The notes beneath the pieces are model-generated. The model was not told the DNA's origin and made no database searches. It was given only the letters and a program-made list of their open reading frames with translations. The position numbers were made by a program, and so were the translations under genes. A stretch of 64,000 bases of DNA, taken from positions 1 to 64,000 of the forward strand of contig JAFSXS010000060.1 in NCBI GenBank assembly GCA_017443945.1, in the 5' to 3' direction. Shown one piece after another: positions 45,275 to 54,533 of this stretch. This DNA comes from Synergistaceae bacterium. GTDB lineage: Bacteria; Synergistota; Synergistia; Synergistales; Aminobacteriaceae. The first letter of the stretch is position 1; every line of letters starts with the position of its first letter.

Positions 45275-45635
45275 TTTCTTCTTCCTCCAAGATTTTTTCT
45301 GCTTCTTCAAGGGAGTAATACCGGCCTGCTTTGTGATCGTCATATGCTTTCTGCATGTAAGTAGTAAATTCTTCATCGGTCATGTTGTCAATAAAAGGAA
45401 TGCTGTATTTTTTCAACACTTCCGGGTCATCATCGGGTAATTTTTCATCCTGCACAGGTACACTTAATTTAAACGGGATCTCATTATGCAATATAACTTG
45501 TCTTGTAAATAAATCTACCGCTTGAGAATACGATAATCCCATTTGATTCAAAATATTTTCGGCTCGTTCGTATATTTCCGGTTCTAACTCTACTACATAT
45601 GAATTTGTTGTTTTCTCTGCAATTGCTGTACTCAT
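45255..45635 (-). CDS. RelB/DinJ-family antitoxin inserted in the flagellar operon
   Basis: 126 residues: YVVELEPEIYERAENILNQMGLSYSQAVDLFTRQVILHNEIPF is the ribbon-helix-helix region of RelB/DinJ antitoxins, followed by an acidic tail with a SLEEAEKILEEEE helix. DinJ-type proteins usually are 80-95 residues, so the middle is longer. It lies between fliI and fliJ, same strand; SD AAGGGGAA. Its toxin partner is only a fragment. It is likely read by the flagellar transcript. Confidence 0.85.
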   Translation of the reverse strand: MSTAIAEKTTNSYVVELEPEIYERAENILNQMGLSYSQAVDLFTRQVILHNEIPFKLSVPVQDEKLPDDDPEVLKKYSIPFIDNMTDEEFTTYMQKAYDDHKAGRYYSLEEAEKILEEEENAVLSR

Positions 45636-45665
45636 TAAAAATTTCCCCTTTCGTGATTAAATTAT

Positions 45666-47036
45666 TTAGCTGGCTGCTTTTTCCGGCTGTGTCTGTGTCT
45701 GTACTGTCGGATAAGGCGCAAGAGCAAGCAGTCTACTATCAGTATCGTCAAAGCTCGTTTTGTCCTCGACTCTCTGCGATAAAAAATTTCTTACGTCTTC
45801 CATGTTTGCCAAAGCCCAGTCAACGCGCATATTACTTCCGGACTTATACGCGCCTATATTTATTAAATCTTCTGACTCGGCATAAGTAGCTAATAAATCA
45901 CGGACTCTTGCGGCTGCGTCCAAATGCTCGCGGGACACTAAAGCAGGCATAACACGACTCACACTGTCTAACACACTTACAGCAGGATAAAAATTTCTCG
46001 CCGCAATTTTTCGCGATAAAACAATATGTCCGTCAAGAATACCCCTGACTGTATCTGCAACAGGTTCATTCATGTCGTCGCCGTCAACTAAAACTGTATA
46101 GATTCCCGTAATGCTTCCGACTTCACCAGCTCCGGCGCGCTCTAACAATCTCGGCAGCATTTCAAACACTGAAGGAGTATAGCCCCTTGTCGCAGGAGGT
46201 TCACCTATTGCAAGACCGATTTCACGCTGGGCACGCGCGACTCTTGTTACAGTGTCCATCATCAATAAAACGTCTTTGCCCTGATCCCTGAAATATTCAG
46301 CTATGGCCGTTGCTGTCATTGCAGATTTTAATCTAATTAATGCCGGCTGATCTGACGTAGCAATAACTAATACTGAACGTTTCAAACCTTCCGGGCCTAA
46401 GTCACGTTCGATAAATTCGCGCACCTCTCGGCCTCGTTCGCCTACAAGTGAAATTACATTTACGTCCGCAGTAGTGTAGCGCGCCATCATTCCTAACAGC
46501 GTACTTTTTCCCACGCCTGAACCAGCAAAAATTCCGATTCGCTGGCCTTTACCTAGTGTGAGCATTCCATCAACAACACGCACGCCGACTGATAAAGGAG
46601 TATCTACCATTTTGCGCCTTAACGGATGAGGAGGAGTCGCATACAACGGATAAAAATCTGTTGCAGCAATAGGGCCTTTGTCGTCGATAGGATTTCCGAG
46701 TCCGTCAAGCACACGCCCTAGCAAAGCATCACCGACGGGAACTTCAAGCGGCCTGTTAGTCGATACAACATCACAGCCGGGGCCGACCTCCTGTAAAGCT
46801 CCTAGAGGCATAAGCAAAACTCTATCTTCACGAAATCCGACAACTTCAGCGTCTAACTCGTGCGAACCGTCGCGAAAACAAATTTTGCACAAATCACCGA
46901 CTCTAACGTCAGGGCCCTGAGACTCTGCTACTAATCCGACAACTTGAACAATACGGCCGTTTATCTTGATTAATGGCTTCTGCAATAAATCAGTGCTGAA
47001 TAACTGAAATAAATTTAAATCGTCTAAATCTTTCAT
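45666..47036 (-). CDS. fliI: Flagellum-specific ATPase FliI
   Basis: 456 residues; Walker A AGSGVGKST (171-179), MMDTVTRVARAQREIGLA, and EPPATRGYTPSVF characteristic of FliI/type III ATPases. Powers export substrate unfolding with FliH and FliJ. 3 bp after fliH. Confidence 0.96.
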   Translation of the reverse strand: MKDLDDLNLFQLFSTDLLQKPLIKINGRIVQVVGLVAESQGPDVRVGDLCKICFRDGSHELDAEVVGFREDRVLLMPLGALQEVGPGCDVVSTNRPLEVPVGDALLGRVLDGLGNPIDDKGPIAATDFYPLYATPPHPLRRKMVDTPLSVGVRVVDGMLTLGKGQRIGIFAGSGVGKSTLLGMMARYTTADVNVISLVGERGREVREFIERDLGPEGLKRSVLVIATSDQPALIRLKSAMTATAIAEYFRDQGKDVLLMMDTVTRVARAQREIGLAIGEPPATRGYTPSVFEMLPRLLERAGAGEVGSITGIYTVLVDGDDMNEPVADTVRGILDGHIVLSRKIAARNFYPAVSVLDSVSRVMPALVSREHLDAAARVRDLLATYAESEDLINIGAYKSGSNMRVDWALANMEDVRNFLSQRVEDKTSFDDTDSRLLALAPYPTVQTQTQPEKAAS

Positions 47037-47039
47037 GCT

Positions 47040-47990
47040 TTAGTCTTCCTTTGCTGCCTGCTGAAATACTTCATCAACAACTGACTCGACCTGACTCATT
47101 TGAGTTTTCCAGCGGGCATCATAGACTCCGAGACTCGTTTCAACAATGCAGGCACCTTTTTCGACACTTGAGTCCGGTTTTATCTCTAAACGCTTGACTC
47201 CCCTTAATGCATCCTGAAATTTTGAGTCTATATTGCTTTCTACGTGCTTCAAATCTTCGGGCGATACGTAAATTAAAACTTGATTCTTGTCGCTCAAACG
47301 TGCTAATACTTCAGTCAACACAGAGTCAATTGTATCAGGGTTTAACTCGACTTGACGATGTAACATGCGCCTTAACATTTCAGTCCATACGCGAATCAAA
47401 CGGGGCTGATTTAATTTCACGAGTTCAGCAAAATTTTCATTAAGTTTTTGTCCGAGATTATCAATTACTCCGGCCAAGTCAGCAAATTTCGTCAAATATT
47501 CCTGTTCGACCTCCTGCCGAGCCTGCGTTAATCCCTCGTTATAGCCTTTGTTAAATCCTTCCTGCTGTGCTTTAGTGCGTGCCTCGTCAGCAATTTTTTT
47601 CGCGTTTGCGTTTGCTTCTGACTCTAGGGTTCTGCGCCGTGCCTCGTATTCGGATTTAATGCCGCCTATTTCGCTTTCGAGTCGTGCTTTAGCTTCTGAT
47701 AGTTGAGAGTTAGCTAATTCTGCCGTGCCTAAACTGTTAGTGAGTGCTTTAATTTGCGCTGTCAACTCGTCTAACTCTTTTGCGTCGGGAGAAGGAATAT
47801 TTACCTGCAATTTTTGCGCGGAATTTTTCCCGGCTCTCACTGTCTTAGCTGATCCGGGCTGCTCTGATTGATTGTCGGGCGGTTTATTTCCTTCCTGCTT
47901 TATTTCGCTCTCAAGGATTCCGATTTTCACAGCTTGCGGCAAAAGTCTCACAGTGCGCAGGACTCTTTGATGAGCAAGACCGTTATACAA
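47040..47990 (-). CDS. fliH: Flagellar assembly protein FliH
   Basis: 316 residues: charged N-terminus, long coiled coil (about 70-180: DELTAQIKALTNSLG; ARTKAQQEGFNKGYNEGLTQARQEVE), and a C-terminal FliH/V-ATPase E-like domain (VLTEVLARLSDKNQVLIYVSPEDL...VEKGACIVETSLGVYDA). Negative regulator and anchor of FliI. Overlaps the fliG end by 8 bp. Confidence 0.92.
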   Translation of the reverse strand: MYNGLAHQRVLRTVRLLPQAVKIGILESEIKQEGNKPPDNQSEQPGSAKTVRAGKNSAQKLQVNIPSPDAKELDELTAQIKALTNSLGTAELANSQLSEAKARLESEIGGIKSEYEARRRTLESEANANAKKIADEARTKAQQEGFNKGYNEGLTQARQEVEQEYLTKFADLAGVIDNLGQKLNENFAELVKLNQPRLIRVWTEMLRRMLHRQVELNPDTIDSVLTEVLARLSDKNQVLIYVSPEDLKHVESNIDSKFQDALRGVKRLEIKPDSSVEKGACIVETSLGVYDARWKTQMSQVESVVDEVFQQAAKED

Positions 47991-49002
47991 CTAGCTCGTC
48001 TCCTCCGCCGGTAGCAATTACGATTTCTCCCTGTTCCTCTAAGCTCCTGATTACGTTTACTACCTTCTGCTGGGCTTCTTCTACGTCTTTGACTCTTACC
48101 GGGCCCATGAAATCCATATCTTCCTGTAACATTTCGGCAGCACGCTTTGACATATTCTTGAAAAATTTTGCTTTGAGGTCTTCTGTCGCGCCCTTGAGTG
48201 CCAAGCTGAGTTCTTTGAGGTCGACTTCACGCAAGACTCTCTGTAACGACCTGTCATCAAGTTTCATGCTGTCTTCAAATACAAATAATCTCTTCTTGAT
48301 TTCTTCTGCGAGTTCGGGATCATTTTCTTCGAGATATTCCATGATGTTGCGTTCAGTTGCTCTATCAGTGCTGTTTACGATTGCGACAACTGCATCAATA
48401 CCGCCTGCAACTGTGAAATCCTGCCCCATAACGGTGCTTAATTTGCGCTCTAACACTCTTTCAACCTCCCGCAAAACTTCAGGTGTTATGCGATCCATAT
48501 TAGCGATTCTTTTCGTAACGTCGGCCTGCAGAATGGGATTTAATCCGCTCAGAATCATTGCTGCCTGCGTCGGTTCAAGATAGGACAGAATTAATGCTAT
48601 TGTCTGCGGGTGTTCGTTCTGAATGAATCCTAAAATCTGTCCTGCGTCCGTGTGTCTCATGAAATCGAACGGCTTAACCTGAAGGCTTGCTGTGATTCGT
48701 GCCAGTAGATTCTGAGCTTTCTCCGGACCGAGTGCGCGTTCGAGTACGTCTCTTGCATAGTCAACACCTCCGCGCGCCATAAATTCACGAGCCATTAAGA
48801 TTTCTTGAGCTTCTTTCAAGACCGTGAGCTTTACGTCGGGCGTTACCTTTCTTAAATTTGCGATTTCCAGCGTAATTAATTCTATTGTTGCATCATCGAG
48901 CTTCTTATATACTTCCGGGGCTATGTCGCTTCCAAGTGAGACCATCAAGACCGCAACTTTTTCACGGCCGCTTAACCCCTTTCCGCCTTCTTCTTTGGGC
49001 AT
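47983..49002 (-). CDS. fliG: Flagellar motor switch protein FliG
   Basis: 339 residues; SGREKVAVLMVSLGSDIA, middle-domain EHPQTIALILSYL and C-terminal torque helix region DLKELSLALKGATEDLKAKFFKNMSKRAAEML. Connects the MS ring with the C ring and contacts MotA. Standard length. SD GAAGGAG before ATG. Confidence 0.97.
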   Translation of the reverse strand: MPKEEGGKGLSGREKVAVLMVSLGSDIAPEVYKKLDDATIELITLEIANLRKVTPDVKLTVLKEAQEILMAREFMARGGVDYARDVLERALGPEKAQNLLARITASLQVKPFDFMRHTDAGQILGFIQNEHPQTIALILSYLEPTQAAMILSGLNPILQADVTKRIANMDRITPEVLREVERVLERKLSTVMGQDFTVAGGIDAVVAIVNSTDRATERNIMEYLEENDPELAEEIKKRLFVFEDSMKLDDRSLQRVLREVDLKELSLALKGATEDLKAKFFKNMSKRAAEMLQEDMDFMGPVRVKDVEEAQQKVVNVIRSLEEQGEIVIATGGGDELVV

Positions 49003-49024
49003 AACGTCAACTCCTTCACGTTAA

Positions 49025-50602
49025 TTAACTATCCATTGAGAGCCATTCATTAACGAGAGTCGCAATCTCATCGGGATGACTCTTTGCGTAGGCTTTGAGC
49101 TGTTCTTCAAGTACCGCCATTTCACCTTGGAACGCAAGCAAATCTGGTGAAGTGAGCATTTCTTGAATCGTCGGAACTTTTTTGCCGGCTTCCTCGATCT
49201 CCTGTACTGCGAGTCTCTGCTTCTTGATTCTCCACCACCAGAATAAACCGCCCAAGAGCAATAACAACACAAATAATGCAGCAATTGACCCCGAAATAAT
49301 TCGCCATCTTCGTTCTTGCCGTAATTCTTCAGCCATAGCATCAGCAAAAGCAGTTGAGAATCTCATCGAACGCACGACAAGAGTATCACCCCTCTGCGAA
49401 TTAAAGCCTATTGCAGACGAAATTATTTCCTTCAATGAGTCTAATCTTTCCTCGCTCAAATTTTCGCCTTTATCATCAATCAAGACTGAAGCCGTTAATC
49501 TCCGCACACTTCCGGGCGTTACGACCTGATCGCCTTTTCTAGTTGTGATCTCATAATTTGTCGTAGAATTTGATCTATTATATTCGCTGTTCACCGTCGT
49601 AGAATTTATTGCGTAACCTGGAATATTTGTTGTCGTGCCGGGGTTGCCGTTGACTGGGTTTCCTTGACCTGTGTAGCTTTCTTCTTGACGTTCATTACTG
49701 CGGGGGACTCCGACTCCTGTTTCGGGATTAGGCGTGTATTCAACAAATGAGCTTGTGCGCTTGTCAAAATCTAAATCAACCTTGACTCTCACAACAGCAG
49801 AACCGGGGCCGAAAACTTGTTCAAGCATAATTCTAACTTTATTCTCTAGTTCGCGTTCGTGCTGGCGTTCTAACTCTCTTTGCACTGATGCAACGGAATT
49901 AGACCCGTCCGGATTGTACATAATCATAGAGTCCGAAATCATGTCAGACAAAATGCGGCCTTGAGTGTCAACAACTGTTACTGCGTCGGGCTGGAGTCCG
50001 TCTACACTATGAGCGACCAAATGAATAATTGATTTAACTTGATTCGGGCCGATAGTTGCTCCCTGCCTCAAACGCAATAAAACTGACGCTGTAGAAGGTT
50101 TCTGCTGTTCGAGAAATAATCTCTGCTCAGGAATAACAACGCTGACTCGTGCGTGTTCAACTTGTGCCATTTGTGAAATTGTGCGTGCAAGTTCGCCTTC
50201 TATCGCGCGCATATAAGCGACTCTCTGCTGAAATTCGCTCATTCCCATTTTCGAGTCATCAAAGAGTTCAAAGCCTCTAGTACCGCCCTTAGGGAGTCCC
50301 ATTTGTGCAAGAGCTAATCTCGTTTCATAGACTGCATTTCCCGGCATTAAAATAGCGTTTGCACTCGGATCTAATCTGTATGAAATATTATGTTCGCGCA
50401 AATAATCAACAATGGCCGCCTGATCTTCGACTTCTAAACCTGCGTATAAAGGCTCGTAACTCGTTGTGCCGGTCATAAAAATTAATGCTATAAGCGCACC
50501 GAAAACTATTAATATTGCGAGAATGATAGAGATTCTCTGCCAGATTTTCAGCGATGCCCAGAAGTTTAAGAACGAGGCCATCCAGCGTTTCAAAGTGTCC
50601 AT
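49025..50602 (-). CDS. fliF: Flagellar MS-ring protein FliF
   Basis: 525 residues with two membrane helices (about 23-45: IWQRISIILAILIVFGALIALIF; about 430-455: WRIISGSIAALFVLLLLLGGLFWWW, each longer than listed here in part). YscJ-like ring domain YEPLYAGLEVEDQAAIVDYL and VSVVIPEQRLFLEQQKPSTASVLL. Base of the motor. Short C-terminus with the FliG-binding motif. Confidence 0.96.
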   Translation of the reverse strand: MDTLKRWMASFLNFWASLKIWQRISIILAILIVFGALIALIFMTGTTSYEPLYAGLEVEDQAAIVDYLREHNISYRLDPSANAILMPGNAVYETRLALAQMGLPKGGTRGFELFDDSKMGMSEFQQRVAYMRAIEGELARTISQMAQVEHARVSVVIPEQRLFLEQQKPSTASVLLRLRQGATIGPNQVKSIIHLVAHSVDGLQPDAVTVVDTQGRILSDMISDSMIMYNPDGSNSVASVQRELERQHERELENKVRIMLEQVFGPGSAVVRVKVDLDFDKRTSSFVEYTPNPETGVGVPRSNERQEESYTGQGNPVNGNPGTTTNIPGYAINSTTVNSEYNRSNSTTNYEITTRKGDQVVTPGSVRRLTASVLIDDKGENLSEERLDSLKEIISSAIGFNSQRGDTLVVRSMRFSTAFADAMAEELRQERRWRIISGSIAALFVLLLLLGGLFWWWRIKKQRLAVQEIEEAGKKVPTIQEMLTSPDLLAFQGEMAVLEEQLKAYAKSHPDEIATLVNEWLSMDS

Positions 50603-50612
50603 GATGATTTAT

Positions 50613-50954
50613 TTAGCCTGTAATTCTTGATAATGCTTGATATGCATCGAGGAATTTATTACGAAGTTCCATGACCATCCTTAAAGCCGTATCAGCCCTT
50701 GACGTTGCGAGCACTACTTCTGAAATGTCGTCTACGTCGCCGGTTGACAGGTCTCTAATTTTTTTGTCTGCTTCCAGCTGCAATTGATTAACTTTCTTGA
50801 TAGAGTCAGAGAGCATATCTTCAAATGACAATTTCGGGGCTTGCGGCGTTACATTATCCGCAAGTGCAGCGCTTGTATTGTATATACTTCTAGGAATTTC
50901 GCGCGTTCCATTTTGTCCGTATACTTGAGAAAAATCTATTAATAGACTATCCAT
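50613..50954 (-). CDS. fliE: Flagellar hook-basal body protein FliE
   Basis: 113 residues from ATG 50954 (MDSLLIDFSQVY), SD GGGAGG 12 nt upstream; the frame continues upstream to 51032 without conserved residues. C-terminal VVLATSRADTALRMVMELRNKFLDAYQ is the FliE signature. Links MS ring to rod. First gene of this operon: flgB and flgC, often upstream, are not present. Confidence 0.93.
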   Translation of the reverse strand: MDSLLIDFSQVYGQNGTREIPRSIYNTSAALADNVTPQAPKLSFEDMLSDSIKKVNQLQLEADKKIRDLSTGDVDDISEVVLATSRADTALRMVMELRNKFLDAYQALSRITG

Positions 50955-51820
50955 AATAAATAAGGGCCTCCCAGTCAGATAATTTATTTTTTCGCTCCAT
51001 CGATATGCTTCATCTATTATTAAGGGCAGCAACTCGAAACATTGTCTAGCATCCTTCTAAGACATCCCATTTACACAAGCCGGGTAAATTTGCCGCTCAT
51101 TTCTTCATAAAATTTTCACATAACAATTTTACACCCATAATGCTTTAAATTTTTACGGGACTCAAAAATTTTCACGTACAAATCTGCACAAAGCCTCGTT
51201 AAAGATTTAAATCAAGGGGCAAAAATATTTTTCTCATTATACACTATAATATTTATAATTCACGACACAATAATAATAGCGTGATACAGAAATTTTTGCA
51301 TCACATTTTAATTTATTATCGGCAGGGAAAAATTTTTTATTAATAGACAAAACACTTAATTTGCGCCACTGATTCCGGGCGGGGAGGGGGGCAAGGGGGA
51401 ACGGGTTTCAGGGGTTCCCCCACATACACAAAAATTTTTTCTACGGTTATATAGTCAATGCAATAATTTATCGCGCAAATATGCAAAAGTTTTTACAGCT
51501 ATAAAAGTGTATTTACTCTGAAATATTTATCTATAAATTTTTTCTCGCGAATCAATGCTGTATTGAAAAATTTTTCTTCGCGAGTCATTGCAATTAATAA
51601 AATAATTCAACATTTTTGTATTAGTATAAGTATTAGTAAAAAACTTTCATTTGCCGGAGAAATTTTCATAATGGAATCGTAAAATAATTATAACATTTGC
51701 AAGTCTTATATATAATATACTCGAAAAGGGGAAATTATCGCGCCTTTATCTAAAGAATTTATTTGACTTACATTATAATATATTGAATCATGACGCGAAA
51801 GGAGAAATTATTTATTTACT
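50955..51820. other. Divergent intergenic region, AT-rich, with G-rich element
   Basis: About 790-870 bp between fliE and the DUF4139 gene, with no credible ORF. Contains many AAAATTTT words, G-rich element copy C (51375-51440), and an imperfect direct repeat TTTTTCTCGCGAATCAATGC / TTTTTCTTCGCGAGTCATTGC (about 51538-51558 and 51574-51594). The promoters of the divergent units must lie here, but no hexamer pair is convincing. Confidence 0.6.
51375..51440 (+). repeat. G-rich intergenic element, copy C
   Basis: CGGGCGGGGAGGGGGG, then ACGGGTTTCAGGGGTTCCCC, CACATACA, CAAAAATTTTTTC. Best match to copy B (34832-34914). Confidence 0.6.
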
Positions 51821-53383
51821 ATGAAGACATTTATTATTTCACTCGTTATTATTGCAGCGTTAGTCAGTTCAGCTGTTGCCGCAGAAGTGAGCATTAACGC
51901 ATTAGACTTTTACCCAAGCGGCGCAAAATTTACGTTCACAGTAAACCCCGGCGAAAATTCAGCGTTCGAAATTATTTTACCGGGGGCATTCAAAGCAGAC
52001 TCTATCAGATTACTAAATCCCGATGACGTTCAGGGAAATATAAAAGTTGAATCACGTTCGCGCACAAAATGGACTCCTGAAGGACTCGCAGAATTAGACT
52101 CGCAGGTACAAGCACAATCAAGAGTCATCGACGAATTAAACGCGAGAAAAGCTGCACTCGAACAGACTCTATCACTCCTGAAAAATTCTGTTCCGGAATC
52201 AGCAAGACCCGAAAAATTACTTGAATTTATCCGTGAAGCTCAGGACTTGAGACTCGAAACAGAAAACGAGCTTGCAGACTTAAATATCACACTCGAACAG
52301 GAAAAAGCAAAGCTCACAACTTTACGCAGCGAATTAAATTCACGCACTCCCAGCAATGAAAAAAGTTATCTGCTCATTTCCGGCAAAGCAAATAAACCAG
52401 TAAAATTTGAGGCTTTCACAACTTCAGCAGCATGGCGGCCAAGCTATATTTTGAATCTCGACAGCAGCACGGGCAGCATTGACGTAAAAATGTTTATTCG
52501 AGCTTCACAGAAAACGGGACTCGATTTCAACGGAAATATGACTCTTCACACGAAGACTCCCGATGAAAGAATCACAACTCCCGAATTAAAGCCGCTCAAA
52601 GTCGCAATCAAACCCAAAGAAGAAAATCTCGGCGGAGTAGGTAATCTCAGACTCAGACGCAATAACAGTCAATATTCTTCAGCAGCTAGAGAAATGGCCG
52701 CTCCCATGCTTGATGATACAGCACTAGAAGACTTTGCAGCACCCGAAGCAGCTAAGGCACCGGCAGTAACTGAAACTCTTTCCGACAGAACTATAAATAT
52801 TAACGGACTAATCACAGGCGACGGGCACGAGTCAGAATTTGAAGTCATACGCAGCGCACTCACACTCAACAGCAAGCCCGTTATAATGCTCATTCCCGAA
52901 CAAAGAAATAATGCGTGGATTATTGCAGAAATGGACGACTCAAACGAGCATTTAATACCGGGTAACGCAGAACTTAGAGTCGACGGTACAGCAACGGGAA
53001 AAATTTTTATTGAGGAGTTCGGCAAAGGTCAAAAATCTATTCCGTTCGGCTATCTCGAGCAGATCACAATCAAGAAAGAGGCTTTAATCGAGAAAACTGG
53101 TACATCATGGTTCAGCGGTGTTTTCACGAGCGGCTACAAACTCGAAATCACTAACGGCACAAAGGAAGACCGCACAGTAACAATAAGAGATAGACTCCCG
53201 ATCCCTACAGACGAAAAAATTAAACTCGACATTAAACGCATTGAGCCCGCACAGAAAGATAAAGACAAAGAAAATAGATTCACATGGGAAATTAATATTC
53301 CGGCAGGTTCAACGCAAAATATAATAGTTGATTACACATTAAGTTATCCTTCAGGAGAAGAACTGCGCTATGGGACAAACTAA
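51821..53383 (+). CDS. Exported DUF4139 protein
   Basis: 520 residues. Signal peptide MKTFIISLVIIAALVSSAVAA. An N-terminal beta domain (VSINALDFYPSGAKFTFTV), a coiled coil (about 85-175: LDSQVQAQSRVIDELNARKAAL), then the DUF4139 beta domain (AAWRPSYILNL; ending DYTLSYPSGEELRYG). Periplasmic or surface-exposed; function of the family is unknown. SD AAAGGAGAAA. Its end overlaps the next gene by 14 bp. Confidence 0.85.
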   Translation: MKTFIISLVIIAALVSSAVAAEVSINALDFYPSGAKFTFTVNPGENSAFEIILPGAFKADSIRLLNPDDVQGNIKVESRSRTKWTPEGLAELDSQVQAQSRVIDELNARKAALEQTLSLLKNSVPESARPEKLLEFIREAQDLRLETENELADLNITLEQEKAKLTTLRSELNSRTPSNEKSYLLISGKANKPVKFEAFTTSAAWRPSYILNLDSSTGSIDVKMFIRASQKTGLDFNGNMTLHTKTPDERITTPELKPLKVAIKPKEENLGGVGNLRLRRNNSQYSSAAREMAAPMLDDTALEDFAAPEAAKAPAVTETLSDRTININGLITGDGHESEFEVIRSALTLNSKPVIMLIPEQRNNAWIIAEMDDSNEHLIPGNAELRVDGTATGKIFIEEFGKGQKSIPFGYLEQITIKKEALIEKTGTSWFSGVFTSGYKLEITNGTKEDRTVTIRDRLPIPTDEKIKLDIKRIEPAQKDKDKENRFTWEINIPAGSTQNIIVDYTLSYPSGEELRYGTN

Positions 53384-54533
53384 TTTTTTGAAGTGGGTAA
53401 CGTTCCCGCCTGTTATATCAATTGCTACGATAATGCTTGCCCGTTCAATGGGTGAAGGCACTATTGTAGGCGGATTAGATTTATCAGTGTGGGCGTTGGT
53501 GTGGCTGATATTTATTATATTAAGCATTCTTTACGCGTTATTTATCATGAACGGATTTAATATCGGGTTAATTTCTCTTCAGGCACTTGCGCAGGGAATA
53601 ATACTTTGTCCGATGTCGATAGCTTACGGTGCTAGAATGTTTCAATGGCTCGGCGTGCTATTAGCTGTGTGCGGGGCTGCTGCTCTAGTTGTTGCATATA
53701 ATCAAGCTGAAGCGGAGAAAAGAATCATAGTCCCGAAAGAAGTAGAAAACGATATGCGCCAATTACCGATAAATTTTGCGATAACTAACGAGACCGGCGC
53801 AATATTGAATCTCACTGACGGAATGCTTGAGATTTTAGGACTCTCGCTCGCTGATATAATGGGAAAAAATATTAGCGACTGGTTTAGCCCTGTTGCAAAG
53901 ACTGCCGAACTTCACGAAAAAATTTGGGACATTAAGCGCAAGAGTCTTGATAATGGACGCAGATTTTATTTCGAGCTGACTCAAAAAGGTCTTCCGGTGG
54001 GTGAAGAAGGCGCAGAGACTCCCGAAACTGTAATAAATGCAGATCCGGCGGCATTCATTGACCCTGATACGAAATTGCATACTTATAATTACGGTTTTGC
54101 GAGAATCACCGACGAGCTTTACAGATTAGGACGTTACAGCAGACCTCTAGCAGCATTGATGATTCGTGTAGTTTTCCCGTCGTTATTGCCTGATGATGAC
54201 ATGGAGAAATATGTTAGACCGTTCAGAGCTTATTGTGCGAGAGTCAAGGCAGATTTAAGACAATCAGATACAGTGATTCAAACGGGAGAATTTCAATTTT
54301 TGATCGTGTTGTCAGAGAGCGATGCAAGGGACGCAGAAGGGGTCGCCGAAAGACTTGTAGCGATAGTAAATGCCTTAGTGCCGACGTTCGACGAATTTAG
54401 AAATGTTACAGTTCTGAATGTAATCGAAGCATTTGAATCGCCTAACAGCATGCCAAGCCCGCAGGAACTTGTTGACAGGATGACTCACGCAATGACCCGT
54501 AAATATTCTGCAACTGCTTTATCACAACAATGA
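53370..54533 (+). CDS. Membrane protein with PAS and degenerate GGDEF-type domain
   Basis: 387 residues: about four membrane helices in the first 115 residues, a PAS-like domain (about 130-190: FAITNETGAILNLTDGMLEILGLSLADIMGKNISDW), then a GGDEF-like fold (about 230-375) in which the signature is TGEFQFLIVL instead of GGDEF-x-x-x-L. The active-site motif is lost, so it probably does not synthesise c-di-GMP. Overlaps the LptF/G gene by 4 bp (ATGA), implying coupled translation with LPS-export genes. Confidence 0.75.
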   Translation: MGQTNFLKWVTFPPVISIATIMLARSMGEGTIVGGLDLSVWALVWLIFIILSILYALFIMNGFNIGLISLQALAQGIILCPMSIAYGARMFQWLGVLLAVCGAAALVVAYNQAEAEKRIIVPKEVENDMRQLPINFAITNETGAILNLTDGMLEILGLSLADIMGKNISDWFSPVAKTAELHEKIWDIKRKSLDNGRRFYFELTQKGLPVGEEGAETPETVINADPAAFIDPDTKLHTYNYGFARITDELYRLGRYSRPLAALMIRVVFPSLLPDDDMEKYVRPFRAYCARVKADLRQSDTVIQTGEFQFLIVLSESDARDAEGVAERLVAIVNALVPTFDEFRNVTVLNVIEAFESPNSMPSPQELVDRMTHAMTRKYSATALSQQ

